Assembly: GCA_048594975.1 (NCBI GenBank)
Contig: JBMDXQ010000019.1
Span: forward strand, 1-64,000
DNA: 64,000 bases
DNA from: JBMDXB01 sp048594975
Lineage (GTDB): Bacteria; Acidobacteriota; Vicinamibacteria; Vicinamibacterales; 2-12-FULL-66-21
Direction: 5' to 3'
The position numbers and the translations under genes are program-made. Positions within the stretch are counted from its first letter, which is position 1; each line of letters begins with the position of its first letter. Below, in pieces: positions 34,520 to 43,581 of the stretch. Under the pieces are notes generated by a model. The model had not been told where the DNA came from, made no database searches, and saw nothing but the letters and a program-made list of their open reading frames with translations.

Positions 34520-35215
34520 GTGACCCGGGTCCCCGCCGCCCTCCGCGCCGAGTCCATCGCGGATAAGGTCTACTCCCTCCTCCGGCAGGAGATCGCCTCG
34601 GGCGTGTTCCGGCCGGGACAGCGGGTTCACGAGAAGACCCTGGCCGCGCGGCTCGGCATCAGCCGCACCCCCATCCGCGAAGCCCTGATCCGCCTCGAGA
34701 TCGAAGGCGTGGTGGTCTGCACCAGCCGGCGCAGCTACAACGTCCGAATCCTGACCGTCGACGACGTCCGCCAGATCTACGAGACGCTGGGCATCCTCGA
34801 AGGCGCTGCGGTCCGCGCGGTCGCGCCGCGGCTGACCGATGGCGAAGTCCGCGACCTCCGGCACTACAATCGGCTGATGACGGACGCCGCCGCCGGCGCC
34901 GACCTGCAGGCGTTTGGCGGCCTCAACCGAGCGTTCCACGACGTCTTCCTCGGCAAGCTGGACAACGAAGTGCTGCGCGACACCTGCACGCTGGTGCGCG
35001 GGCCGCTCTACACGTTCCCCGTCCAGCGGCAGACGCTGGCCGACTGGCTGCGCAAGTCGGTCGCCGAGCACCGGGTCATCATCAAGCTCGCCGTGGCCCG
35101 CGACGCCGACGGGCTCTTCGCCTTCTTCCGGGACGTGCACTGGAGCTTCGAACGCAACCGCCGGTTCATCAGCGACGCGTTCGACCGCCAGGGTGAAGCG
35201 GCGCTTCACCTCTAG
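34520..35215 (+). CDS. GntR-family transcriptional regulator, FCD type
   Basis: A 231-residue regulator. The winged helix covers about 10-75 (HEKTLAARLGISRTPIREALIRLE); the FCD ligand domain covers about 90-225 and contains the Asp/His metal-binding pattern (NRAFHDVFL, then VAEHRVIIKL). FCD proteins usually sense small carboxylates or sugar acids. A palindrome over its own promoter suggests autoregulation. The TonB receptor downstream is the natural second target. Confidence 0.9.
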   Translation: MTRVPAALRAESIADKVYSLLRQEIASGVFRPGQRVHEKTLAARLGISRTPIREALIRLEIEGVVVCTSRRSYNVRILTVDDVRQIYETLGILEGAAVRAVAPRLTDGEVRDLRHYNRLMTDAAAGADLQAFGGLNRAFHDVFLGKLDNEVLRDTCTLVRGPLYTFPVQRQTLADWLRKSVAEHRVIIKLAVARDADGLFAFFRDVHWSFERNRRFISDAFDRQGEAALHL

Positions 35216-35353
35216 CCGACGGTCGCGAGGCGGGGCTCGCCACGGGGGGGCGCGACGGGATCGTTGGCGACGGAGGGTGCGCCACGGGTCGTTCGGCGAC
35301 GTGAGGTTCGCGACACGATGTCGCGGCCGAGGGTTCGTGCTCGGGTTGCTCGG

Positions 35354-35360
35354 AAGGAGG
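35354..35360 (+). promoter_or_regulatory. ribosome binding site AAGGAGG
   Basis: A full Shine-Dalgarno 6 nt before ATG 35367. It touches ATG 35361 directly, so the second ATG must be the start. Confidence 0.75.
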
Positions 35361-35366
35361 ATGTCC

Positions 35367-38300
35367 ATGCGGTTCGCCCGTTGGGCCCGGTTGCTACTGG
35401 CTGTTCTGATACTGGCGGGCGGCGCCGCGGCGGCGCTCGCGCAAGGCACGACGTCGCGCGTCACCGGCACGGTGACCGACACCACCGGCGGATACATTCC
35501 CGGGGCGACGGTCACGCTGACCAACGAGGCGACCGGCGTCTCGTTCACGACCACCACCGGCGACACCGGCGTCTACGTGTTCGACGCGGTGCAGGTGGGC
35601 CGCTACACCGTGACCGTCGAGCTCCAGGGGTTCAAGAAGTTCATCGCCACGGCGACGCCGGTGAACATCGGCGTCCCGACCACCCTCAACGCCATCCTCG
35701 AGGCCGGCGGGCTGACCGAGACCGTCGAAGTGAACGCGGCGAGCACCGTCGTCCAGACGAGCACGTCGGGAAACCTGGGCAGCACCTTCGATCAGCGCAC
35801 GATCGAGCAGCTGCCGATCCTCGGCGGCCGCGGCCGCAACCCGCTCGACCTCGTGCTGACGCAGCCGGGCGTCGTCTCGGGCGCGAACACCGGCGGCGGC
35901 ATCCACGTGCACGGCGCGCGCGACCGGTCCTGGAACTTCACGCTCGACGGCATCGACACCAACGAATCGAGCGCCGGCGGCTCGAACTTCTCCCCGCTGC
36001 GCACCAACCCGGACGCGCTCGCCGAGTTCAAGGTCCTGACCGGCAACCAGACGGCGGAGTACGGCCGGAACAGCGGCGGCCAGGTGGCCATGGTCACTCG
36101 CTCGGGCTCGAACAGCTTCACCGGCACGGGCTTCTACTTCGCACGGCGACCGGAGTTCAACGCCAACGAGTGGGAGAACAACATCGACAACCTGCCGAAG
36201 CGCAACTTCACGCAGGACATGCCGGGCTTCAGCGTCGGCGGCCCGATCCAGCGCAACAAGGCGTTCTTCTTCGTGAACACGCAGTGGCTGCGCGCGGAGC
36301 AGACCCGCGAGGTGAACCGCACCGTGTACACCGCCACGGCACGCCAGGGCATCTGGCGCTACTCGACGGTCGGTCGCAACCAGCCGGCAGGCGTGGCGGG
36401 CTCCTCCGTTGACGTCAACGGCAACCCGGTCGTGCCCTTCGGCACCTACAACGTCGTCGCGAGCGACCCCGCGAGGCTCGGCCTTGACCCGACCACCCAG
36501 GCGCTCATCGCGCAGACGCCACTGCCGAACAACTTCGACATCGGCGACGGCCTGAATACGGCCGGCTTCCGATGGGTCGCGCCCGAGAAGGAGGAGCAGG
36601 CCGACTTCGTCACGAAGGTCGATTACACGTTCAGCCCGCGCAACAGCGCGTTCTTCCGCTTCTCGAAGGGCTACCAGGACACGCTCTGCGACGACGTGAA
36701 CGGCGGCCTCGCGCCCTTCCCCGGGCTCTCGTGCCTCGTGGACACGTTCCGCTCGCCGCTCAACTGGGCCGCGAACTGGCGCTGGAACCCGCGCGGCAAC
36801 CTGGTCAACGAACTGGTGGTCGGCCAGAACTTCTTCGAGTTCAACTTCGTGACGCCGACCGCCGACCCGACGACGCCGACCTACAGCTTCGGAAGCATCA
36901 CGATGCCGGTGGACACGCAGGTCGGCAACCTGCGCAACGTCGACACCATTCAGGTCGTGGACAATCTGAGCTGGCTGCGCGGCGCGCACAGCATCAAGGC
37001 CGGGCTGAACGTTCGCTACCAGGTGCACACCGATACGCGCGGATCGGTTGGCGGCGTCAACGTCACACCCGTCGTGAACTTCAGCACGACGACCAACACC
37101 GTGGATCCGGCGACGTTCGGCATCCCGTCGGACATCAACACCCAGTTCGATCGCCCTGCGCTCCAGAGCAGCATCAACTTCCTGCTCGGGCGGGTCGGCG
37201 GCATCACGCAGGGCTTCGTCCAGCAGGGCAACGCGTACGGCCCGGCGGGTACGCCATTCGACTTCGAGTCGTCCTATCCCGAGATCGACGTGTACCTCCA
37301 GGACACGTGGAAACCGCGCTCGAACCTGACGATCGACGGCGGCCTCCGCTGGGAGGCGAAGCTGACGCCCGGCAACCCCGACGATCTGATCAGCCGGCCG
37401 CACCAGCGCGTCGCGGTGGACGCGGGAACCAGCAATGCGCTGCGGTGGGAGACGGGCAGGCTCTACGAGAGCGACTGGAACAACTTCGCGCCGTCGATCG
37501 GCGCGGCGTGGGACCCGATGGACGACGGCAAGACCGTCGTCCGCGGGAACTATCGGATGGCATTCGACCGCATCAACACGTTCCTGGCCTCGTCAGCGAT
37601 CTTCCAGAGCATCCCGGGGATCACGTTCTCGGCGTCGAACACGGCGTTCGGTCAGGCGGGCGGACGCCTCCGCGTGGGCCTGCCGAACCTGGCGCCGACG
37701 ATCAGCCCCGAAGGGTTCCTGCAGCCGCCGGCGCCGACCACGACGACGATGCGCGTGTTCGATCCGGAGTTCGAGACGCCGATCACACACGGGTGGGCAA
37801 TCACCTACCAGCGACAGCTGTTCGGGCAGACGCTCGTGGAGGTCGCCTACATCGGGCGGCGGGGGAACAACCTGTTCAGCGCCTACAACGTGAACCAGGT
37901 GGAGGTCGTCTCGAACGGCTTCGTGGACGCGTTCAACGCGGCGAAGAGCGGGGGCGAGAGCGCGCTGCTCAACCAGCTGCTCGGGCCCGACACGCGGCGG
38001 AACCCCGGCGAGAGCGGCGCGGCGATGCTCCGGCGCCTCTTCGCGGCGGACCTCGCGCTGAACAACGTCGCGGGCGTGGCGAACTCGCTCGGCACGCGCA
38101 TCCAGAGCAATCAGACGCTCGGACAGCTTTCGGGGCTCGGCGAGTACTTCTTCTTCCCGTACACGCAGTTCCTGGGCGGGTTCAACGTCATCGACTCGAA
38201 CGACTACTCGCGCTACCACGCGATGGAAGTGAAGCTGGAGCGCCGTTTCTCCGACGGCTTCAGCTACCTCGTGGGCTACACACTCTCGCGGTCGAAGGAC

Positions 38301-38978
38301 ACACGATCGTACGACCCGGCGTTCACCGTCGTCGGAACCGGCAACACGCAGACGGCGGCCAACACGCCGTGGGACATCCGGAACCGCGACCTCAACTACG
38401 CGCCGTCGGACTTCGACCGCACGCACGTGATGTCGGCACAGGGCGTGTGGGAGCTGCCGTTCGGACAGGGACGGCGGTACGGCGGGAACGCGAGCCGCGC
38501 GACCGACCTGCTGATCGGCGGCTGGACGCTCTCCGGCCAGTTCCTCGCGCAGAGCGGGCGCCCGATGACCGTGTTTGCCGGCACCGGGACGATGTCGAAC
38601 GTCGTCCAGACTCCGGCCAACTGCAACGGCTGCGGTGCAGATTTCGGCAGCATCCACGAGGAAGGCGGGCTCGCGTGGTATTTCGCGCCGGAGGAGAGAG
38701 CGAAGTTCTCCACGCCAGCTCCTGGCGAGTTCAGCAATACGGGGCGCAACTTCTTCAGAGGTCCCGGCAGCTGGAGGCTCGATCTGTCGTTGGCCAAGCG
38801 GACACGGATCGTCGGGAACCAGATCCTCGAGGTCCGTGCGGACAGCACGAACGTGCTGAACCACCCTGCCTGGGGATTTCCGACGCTGGTGACGACCTCG
38901 AGTCTGTTCGGTCGAAACCGCACCCCGCTCAGCGGGAATTCCCGGAAGATCATGCTGGGGGTGAAGTACTACTTCTGA
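35367..38978 (+). CDS. TonB-dependent receptor, Oar-like, with carboxypeptidase-regulatory domain
   Basis: A 1203-residue outer-membrane receptor. A signal peptide (LLLAVLILAGGAAAALAQ) is followed by an Ig-like carboxypeptidase-regulatory domain (about 28-110; VTGTVTDTTGGYIPGATVT), a plug (about 115-230; IEQLPILGGRGRN, LDGIDTNESSAGG) and a long beta-barrel ending in the aromatic GVKYYF needed for assembly. This architecture is abundant in Acidobacteriota. The ligand is unknown; the upstream glk and GntR genes hint at a carbohydrate. It is followed by a strong terminator. Confidence 0.93.
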   Translation: MRFARWARLLLAVLILAGGAAAALAQGTTSRVTGTVTDTTGGYIPGATVTLTNEATGVSFTTTTGDTGVYVFDAVQVGRYTVTVELQGFKKFIATATPVNIGVPTTLNAILEAGGLTETVEVNAASTVVQTSTSGNLGSTFDQRTIEQLPILGGRGRNPLDLVLTQPGVVSGANTGGGIHVHGARDRSWNFTLDGIDTNESSAGGSNFSPLRTNPDALAEFKVLTGNQTAEYGRNSGGQVAMVTRSGSNSFTGTGFYFARRPEFNANEWENNIDNLPKRNFTQDMPGFSVGGPIQRNKAFFFVNTQWLRAEQTREVNRTVYTATARQGIWRYSTVGRNQPAGVAGSSVDVNGNPVVPFGTYNVVASDPARLGLDPTTQALIAQTPLPNNFDIGDGLNTAGFRWVAPEKEEQADFVTKVDYTFSPRNSAFFRFSKGYQDTLCDDVNGGLAPFPGLSCLVDTFRSPLNWAANWRWNPRGNLVNELVVGQNFFEFNFVTPTADPTTPTYSFGSITMPVDTQVGNLRNVDTIQVVDNLSWLRGAHSIKAGLNVRYQVHTDTRGSVGGVNVTPVVNFSTTTNTVDPATFGIPSDINTQFDRPALQSSINFLLGRVGGITQGFVQQGNAYGPAGTPFDFESSYPEIDVYLQDTWKPRSNLTIDGGLRWEAKLTPGNPDDLISRPHQRVAVDAGTSNALRWETGRLYESDWNNFAPSIGAAWDPMDDGKTVVRGNYRMAFDRINTFLASSAIFQSIPGITFSASNTAFGQAGGRLRVGLPNLAPTISPEGFLQPPAPTTTTMRVFDPEFETPITHGWAITYQRQLFGQTLVEVAYIGRRGNNLFSAYNVNQVEVVSNGFVDAFNAAKSGGESALLNQLLGPDTRRNPGESGAAMLRRLFAADLALNNVAGVANSLGTRIQSNQTLGQLSGLGEYFFFPYTQFLGGFNVIDSNDYSRYHAMEVKLERRFSDGFSYLVGYTLSRSKDTRSYDPAFTVVGTGNTQTAANTPWDIRNRDLNYAPSDFDRTHVMSAQGVWELPFGQGRRYGGNASRATDLLIGGWTLSGQFLAQSGRPMTVFAGTGTMSNVVQTPANCNGCGADFGSIHEEGGLAWYFAPEERAKFSTPAPGEFSNTGRNFFRGPGSWRLDLSLAKRTRIVGNQILEVRADSTNVLNHPAWGFPTLVTTSSLFGRNRTPLSGNSRKIMLGVKYYF

Positions 38979-39029
38979 CGCGCCGGTCCGGGCCGGGTTC
39001 GAGGTCCGGGATCCGGAGCGGGAACGACG

Positions 39030-39067
39030 CAGGCCGGGGTCGACTTTAGACCCCGGCCTGTTTTTTT
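39030..39067 (+). terminator. Rho-independent terminator
   Basis: Arms 39030-39041 and 39049-39060 form a perfect 12-bp stem (CAGGCCGGGGTC with GACCCCGGCCTG) with a 7-nt loop and a run of seven T. It ends the TonB receptor transcript and lies directly before the promoter of the next gene. Confidence 0.93.
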
Positions 39068-39069
39068 GC

Positions 39070-39075
39070 TAGCCT
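39070..39075 (+). promoter_or_regulatory. -10 box TAGCCT, leaderless type
   Basis: TAGCCT is 7 nt before ATG 39083 and begins 3 nt after the terminator T-tract. Confidence 0.5.
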
Positions 39076-39082
39076 CTGGCTC

Positions 39083-39637
39083 ATGGAGCTCATCCTCGTC
39101 CTCGCCGTCCTCCTCGTCATCGCCCTGGCAGCGGTCGGCATCTACAACTCGCTCGTGCGGCTGAACGTGCGGGTGGACAACGCCTGGTCGGACATCGACG
39201 TGCAGCTCAAACGACGCCACGACCTCATTCCCAATGTGGTCGAGACGGTGAAGGGCTACGCCGCGCACGAGCGGCAGACGCTCGAAGCGGTCATCGACGC
39301 TCGGAACCGCGCGGTCTCGGTGCAGGCCGCGGGCCCGGCCGAGCGCGGCCAGGCGGAAGGCGCGCTGACCACGGCCCTGCGCGGCCTGTTCGCGCTCGCC
39401 GAGTCGTACCCGCAGCTGCGCGCCACCGAGAACTTCCAGCAGCTGCAGACCACCCTCGGCCAGATCGAAGACGCGGTGCAGAACGCGCGCCGCTACTACA
39501 ACGCCGTGGTCCGTGATCTCAACACGAAGGTGCAGCAATTCCCTTCGAACCTGATCGCCGGCATGTTCGGGTTCAGGAACCGCGAGTTCTTCGAGATCCC
39601 GGACGCGCAACGGGAGACGCCGCAGGTCAAGTTCTGA
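39083..39637 (+). CDS. lemA: LemA family protein
   Basis: A 184-residue membrane-anchored helical protein. One N-terminal transmembrane helix (about 3-23) is followed by the LemA signature NSLVRLNVRVDNAWSDIDVQ, KRRHDLIPNVVETVKGYA and a NARRYYNAVVRDLNTK segment. Function is unknown; it is commonly paired with a DUF2207 or TPM protein, as here. The stop overlaps the next start by one base. Confidence 0.93.
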   Translation: MELILVLAVLLVIALAAVGIYNSLVRLNVRVDNAWSDIDVQLKRRHDLIPNVVETVKGYAAHERQTLEAVIDARNRAVSVQAAGPAERGQAEGALTTALRGLFALAESYPQLRATENFQQLQTTLGQIEDAVQNARRYYNAVVRDLNTKVQQFPSNLIAGMFGFRNREFFEIPDAQRETPQVKF

Positions 39638-41352
39638 TGACCGCGCGGCTCCTGTGCCTCGCGCTCTGCCTGCTCTGGGCCGTGCCGGCCGCGGCGCAGC
39701 GCAGTTTCGTCATCGCGCGCTTCGACGCGACGATCGAGGTCCGGCGAGACGGCTCGATCCTCGTCGAAGAGATCATCGCCCCGCGCTTCACCGGCTCGTG
39801 GAACGGCATCTTCCGCAGTATCCCAATCCAGTACCGCACGCCGCAGGGCCTCAACTACACGCTGCGGCTCGACGTGCAGTCGATTACCGACGCGGAGGGT
39901 GCGCCGCTGAAGTTCGAGAGCAGCCGCGAGCGCCACTACCGCAAGCTGAAGATCTGGATCCCAGGCGCGCAGGACACCACCAGGACGGTCCGGATCCGCT
40001 ACCGTGTCGCCAACGGTCTGCGGTTCTTCGAGCAGCACGACGAGCTGTACTGGAACGTCACCGGCGACGAATGGGAGGTGCCGATCGAGTCGGCATCGGC
40101 CTACATCCGCCTGCCCGGGGACGTGACCGGCGTCCGCGCGTCGGCGTTCCGCGGCGCCTACGGCTCGCCGGATCAGGCGGAGGCGATCGTCGAGCCGGGC
40201 GGCGTCCGCGTTCGCGCGATCGAGGGCCTCGCCTTCCGCGAGGGTCTGACCGCCGTCGTCGGCTGGGATCCAGGCATCGTGCACAGGCCGACCGAGGCGG
40301 AAAAGGCGGCCGGCGTCCTGTACAGCAACGTGCCGCTGCTCGTACCCGTCGTGGTCTTCCTCGGCATGTTCCGGCTCTGGCGGTCCCGCGGCAAGGACCC
40401 GGAGATGGCCCCGGTCGCCACGCGTTACGAGCCGCCACCGAACATGACGCCGGCCGAGCTCGGCACGCTGGTCGACGGCAAGCCGGACATGCGCGACATC
40501 ACCGCCACGATCGTGGACCTGGCGGTGCGCGGCTACCTGCACATCGAGGAGAGCGGCAGCGAGGGCTTCCTCGGCCTGTTCTCGAGCAAGGACTACCGGT
40601 TCACGCTGAAGAAGCCGCGCAGCGACTGGACGGCCCTGCGCCGGCACGAGTCGGAACTGCTCGACGCGATGTTCAGGGGCGGCGACGACGCGGTGAGTCT
40701 GTCGACGCTGAAGAACCGTTTCTACAAGCACCTCCCGGGGCTGCGCAACCAGCTGTACGGAGGCCTCGTGAGCGGCGGCTTCTACACCGGACGGCCCGAT
40801 CGGGTGCGGATGCTGTACATCGTCCTCGGCATCGCCGGCGGCGCGCTGCTGGCCGTGGCCGGCGGAACGATCATGTCCGGGCTCGGCATGCAGCCAATTG
40901 CCGGGATCTTCGCCGGCATCCTCTCCGGGCTCGTCGTCGTGCTCTTCGGCTGGTTCATGCCGTCGAGAACGGTGCAGGGGACGCGCGAGCTGGAGAAGGT
41001 GCTCGGCTTCCAGGAGTTCCTGTCGCGCGTCGAGGCGGACCGGATGGATCGCACCATCCGCACGCCGGAGATGTTCGAGAAGTTCCTGCCGTACGCGATG
41101 GCGCTCGGCGTCGCCGACAACTGGGCGAAGGCGTTCGAGGGCATTTACACGGAACCGCCGCAGTGGTACACGGGTCCGGGGACGATGCACGCGTTCAACC
41201 CGTCGGCGTTCTCCAGCAACCTGGGACGGATGTCGGCGCAGGCTGCGACAGTCATGGCGTCGGCGCCTCGCAGCAGCGGCGGCTCCGGGTTCAGCAGCGG
41301 CGGCGGCTTCAGCGGCGGCGGCTTCGGCGGCGGCGGCGGCGGCGGGTTCTAG
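39637..41352 (+). CDS. DUF2207 membrane protein
   Basis: A 571-residue protein with a signal peptide (LLCLALCLLWAVPAAAQ), an exported domain (about 20-210), a transmembrane segment near 230, a cytoplasmic domain and a helix pair near 390-440. It ends in a Gly/Ser/Phe-rich low-complexity tail (GGGFSGGGFGGGG), a hallmark of DUF2207. It is translationally coupled to LemA (TGATG), and the two probably form an envelope complex of unknown role. Confidence 0.92.
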   Translation: MTARLLCLALCLLWAVPAAAQRSFVIARFDATIEVRRDGSILVEEIIAPRFTGSWNGIFRSIPIQYRTPQGLNYTLRLDVQSITDAEGAPLKFESSRERHYRKLKIWIPGAQDTTRTVRIRYRVANGLRFFEQHDELYWNVTGDEWEVPIESASAYIRLPGDVTGVRASAFRGAYGSPDQAEAIVEPGGVRVRAIEGLAFREGLTAVVGWDPGIVHRPTEAEKAAGVLYSNVPLLVPVVVFLGMFRLWRSRGKDPEMAPVATRYEPPPNMTPAELGTLVDGKPDMRDITATIVDLAVRGYLHIEESGSEGFLGLFSSKDYRFTLKKPRSDWTALRRHESELLDAMFRGGDDAVSLSTLKNRFYKHLPGLRNQLYGGLVSGGFYTGRPDRVRMLYIVLGIAGGALLAVAGGTIMSGLGMQPIAGIFAGILSGLVVVLFGWFMPSRTVQGTRELEKVLGFQEFLSRVEADRMDRTIRTPEMFEKFLPYAMALGVADNWAKAFEGIYTEPPQWYTGPGTMHAFNPSAFSSNLGRMSAQAATVMASAPRSSGGSGFSSGGGFSGGGFGGGGGGGF

Positions 41353-41485
41353 CGGAGTATCCGCTCGAGTCGCATCGTGGCCAGCTCCGTTGTCGCGGGG
41401 CATGCCAGCGGGGGCGAGCCACGAGACTGGCGTTTTCTTCAGACTGATTCACAGGCCGCTCACGACACGGCTGCGCCGCCCCTCC

Positions 41486-41511
41486 TAGACTCGGCTCGAG
41501 AGCATCGAGCC
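41486..41511 (+). promoter_or_regulatory. -10 box and palindrome before lgt
   Basis: TAGACT (41486-41491) is followed by a perfect 7-bp inverted repeat, GGCTCGA at 41493-41499 and TCGAGCC at 41505-41511, ending at the GTG. It may be an operator or a hairpin over the start. Confidence 0.3.
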
Positions 41512-43350
41512 GTGCCCGGCCCCTTCACGCATCGGATCGACCCGGTCCTGGCGGATCTCGGCGGCGCGTACTTCTGGTGGTACGGCCTGAGCTACACGCT
41601 GGGGTTCCTCGAACTGTTCATCTACCTGCGGCGGCGCCGGCGAGCGCTCGGCCTGAGCCTGACCGAGGTCTACAGCCTGACGCTCTTCTTCAGCATCGGC
41701 GTCCTGGTCGGCGGTCGCGCGGTCGAGGTCGCGTTCGACGAGTGGCCGTTCTACCGCGAGCACCCGTATCTCGTCCCCGCGCTCTGGCTGGGCGGCATGG
41801 CCACGCATGGGCTGCTGGCGGGCGCGGCAGTCGCGATCTTGACGTTCTCCCGCGTGAACCGGAAGCCCCTGCGAGAGATCGCCGACGCGCTGGTGGTGCC
41901 CGGCGCCTTCTTCCTGGCGATGGGCCGCATCGGCAACTTCATCGACGGCCAGATCGTCGGCAGCGTCACCGACGCGTGGCTGGGGGTCAAGTTCCCCGAC
42001 GCGGACGGCTTCCGCCACCCCGTCGTCCTGTACGACGGCGTGAAGAACCTGGCGCTCATCCCGGCGCTGATCTGGATCGGACGTCGGCGTCCGATGGCCG
42101 GCGCGCAGACGGCGCACTTCGTGTTCTGGTACGCATTCCTGCGCTTGTTCGTGGACCTGTTTCGCGACTATCCGTCACACCGCCTCGCGCTCGGCACCGG
42201 CCAGATGCTGAACATCGTGATGGCGTGCGTTGGCGCCGTCCTCATCGCACGGTCGGAGTGGCGATGGCGGCACGCCTCGCGTTCCCCTGTCCGCGCGCAG
42301 GTAACCGTCACGCCAGAGTCGGGCGACCCGGGCTGGCGGCGTCCGGCGGTGGCGACTCTACTGGTCTTCTGTCTCGCGATTCCAGGAAACTGGACGCAGG
42401 ACGTTCCCGAGCGGTACGGCAAACGCCACCCGGGACTGCACCATTCGAGGGTGTATCCGGCGATTGACACGCGCCCTCCCTCGCGGGCACCAGTGTCAGG
42501 AGAGGAGAATCACGGACGACGCGATGAGCAGCGCGGCGCCGATGAGCGAGATCAGCCGCGCGTGCGACGAATCGAACGTATCGGCGAACGGCTTGAGGGC
42601 GGCACGGACCGCCTTCGGCTCGCGCGCCGTCACGATGCCGACGAGCACCCACCAGCAGCCGAGCGCCCACATGCCTTCGAACGGCCGGATGCCGTCGCCC
42701 TGCAGGATCAGTGGAAAGCCGAGGACGATGCCGGCCAGCACACCGCCGCCAATCGCCAGCGGCAGGTAGACCATCCACTTCCTGCGTCCGGTGAGCGTAC
42801 CGGGCGCGTAGGTCACCTGCGCCCGGGCCACGAAGTACGTGAAGGCGAGCAGGAGGATGCCGATGTGATCGAAGGTCGGAATCGCCACCAGCGTGAGGAC
42901 CAGCAGCAGGACGGGCATGCCGGCATCGCCCGCCAGCCGCTTCTGCCACTCGGTGAGCGTGTCCACCACGTTCCGCTGGAACCAGCCCGCGGTGGATTCC
43001 TTCGGCGGCCTCACGGCGTCGCCCCACTGCGTGGGGTTGCCGAGGCTGGCCAGCACCTGGTCGAGCGCACCCACCGTCACCGGTTCCGGAGCGGCCTCGA
43101 GCTCCGCGTGCACGTGCGCGCGCAGGTCCTGCGCGATGTCGTCGGGGTTCAGGCTCGGATCGGCGGCAACGGTCCGCTTCACCGTTCCGAGCCACGCTTC
43201 GAGGTGCTCCGATGCGTCAGGCGTCCAGGTCTTCATCGCGTACTTGCCTTGTGTGCCACGCGGCGCAGCTCCTCTACACTGGAGACGAGCGCCTCCCAGG
43301 CCCGGTTCATCTCGGCGAGGGCGTCGCGGCCGGCGCGCGTGAGCTCGTAG
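41512..43350 (+). CDS. lgt: prolipoprotein diacylglyceryl transferase, frame lacks its normal stop
   Basis: Lgt moves diacylglycerol from phosphatidylglycerol to the lipobox Cys of prolipoproteins in the inner membrane. The first about 325 residues are a normal Lgt: GMATHGLLAG, the signature GRIGNFIDGQIVG, then HPVVLYDG, FRDYPSHR and GTGQMLN, with about seven membrane segments and a tail (TQDVPERYGKRHPGL). The natural end should be near 42480, but no in-frame stop exists before 43350, so the frame runs antisense through the convergent HAAS gene and into padR. The extension reads as non-protein-like Arg/Glu/His-rich sequence. A lost stop or a sequencing error is likely. GTG 41512 is the best start. 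Confidence 0.75.
   Translation: MPGPFTHRIDPVLADLGGAYFWWYGLSYTLGFLELFIYLRRRRRALGLSLTEVYSLTLFFSIGVLVGGRAVEVAFDEWPFYREHPYLVPALWLGGMATHGLLAGAAVAILTFSRVNRKPLREIADALVVPGAFFLAMGRIGNFIDGQIVGSVTDAWLGVKFPDADGFRHPVVLYDGVKNLALIPALIWIGRRRPMAGAQTAHFVFWYAFLRLFVDLFRDYPSHRLALGTGQMLNIVMACVGAVLIARSEWRWRHASRSPVRAQVTVTPESGDPGWRRPAVATLLVFCLAIPGNWTQDVPERYGKRHPGLHHSRVYPAIDTRPPSRAPVSGEENHGRRDEQRGADERDQPRVRRIERIGERLEGGTDRLRLARRHDADEHPPAAERPHAFERPDAVALQDQWKAEDDAGQHTAANRQRQVDHPLPASGERTGRVGHLRPGHEVREGEQEDADVIEGRNRHQREDQQQDGHAGIARQPLLPLGERVHHVPLEPARGGFLRRPHGVAPLRGVAEAGQHLVERTHRHRFRSGLELRVHVRAQVLRDVVGVQARIGGNGPLHRSEPRFEVLRCVRRPGLHRVLALCATRRSSSTLETSASQARFISARASRPARVSS
42496..43236 (-). CDS. HAAS-domain membrane protein
   Basis: A 246-residue protein. 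The first 75 residues are a HAAS-type signalling domain (LNPDDIAQDLRAHVHAELE, then ASLGNPTQWGDAVRPP); the remainder has about five transmembrane helices. Such proteins occur next to PadR repressors and are thought to link membrane state to gene control. Its start overlaps the padR stop by 4 nt (ATGA). The whole gene is antisense to the abnormal extension of lgt. Confidence 0.85.
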   Translation of the reverse strand: MKTWTPDASEHLEAWLGTVKRTVAADPSLNPDDIAQDLRAHVHAELEAAPEPVTVGALDQVLASLGNPTQWGDAVRPPKESTAGWFQRNVVDTLTEWQKRLAGDAGMPVLLLVLTLVAIPTFDHIGILLLAFTYFVARAQVTYAPGTLTGRRKWMVYLPLAIGGGVLAGIVLGFPLILQGDGIRPFEGMWALGCWWVLVGIVTAREPKAVRAALKPFADTFDSSHARLISLIGAALLIASSVILLS

Positions 43351-43574
43351 TACTTCCGCGGCGGCCCGTCCGGCGAATCCTCGATCGTCGCGCGGACCAG
43401 GCCGTCTGCCTTGAGGCGGCTGAGGATCGGGTACACGGTCCCGTCGCCAATCATCAGGCCGTCGTAGCCGCGCAGCATGCGCGCGATGTCGTAGCCGTAC
43501 AGGCGGTCGCCGTTCAGCGCGTTCAAGATGGCGAGCTCCAGCGCCCCTTTTCGCAGCTGCGTCTCCCAGCTCAC
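43233..43574 (-). CDS. PadR-family transcriptional repressor
   Basis: A 113-residue winged-helix repressor. From GTG 43574 it reads SWETQLRKGALELAILNALN, then RLYGYDIARML and the recognition/wing segment GTVYPILSRLKADGLVRATIE, with a C-terminal dimerisation helix. The start is chosen because TATAGT lies 7 nt upstream; GTG 43583 overlaps that box. Interleaved inverted repeats just upstream are candidate operators, pointing to autoregulation with the HAAS gene. Confidence 0.9.
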   Translation of the reverse strand: MSWETQLRKGALELAILNALNGDRLYGYDIARMLRGYDGLMIGDGTVYPILSRLKADGLVRATIEDSPDGPPRKYYELTRAGRDALAEMNRAWEALVSSVEELRRVAHKASTR

Positions 43575-43581
43575 GGGCGCC

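Noticed and set aside
35216..35353. Imperfect repeats of CGACGG/GGCGAC upstream of the TonB receptor
   Set aside because: Low-complexity GC-rich sequence without consistent period or symmetry.
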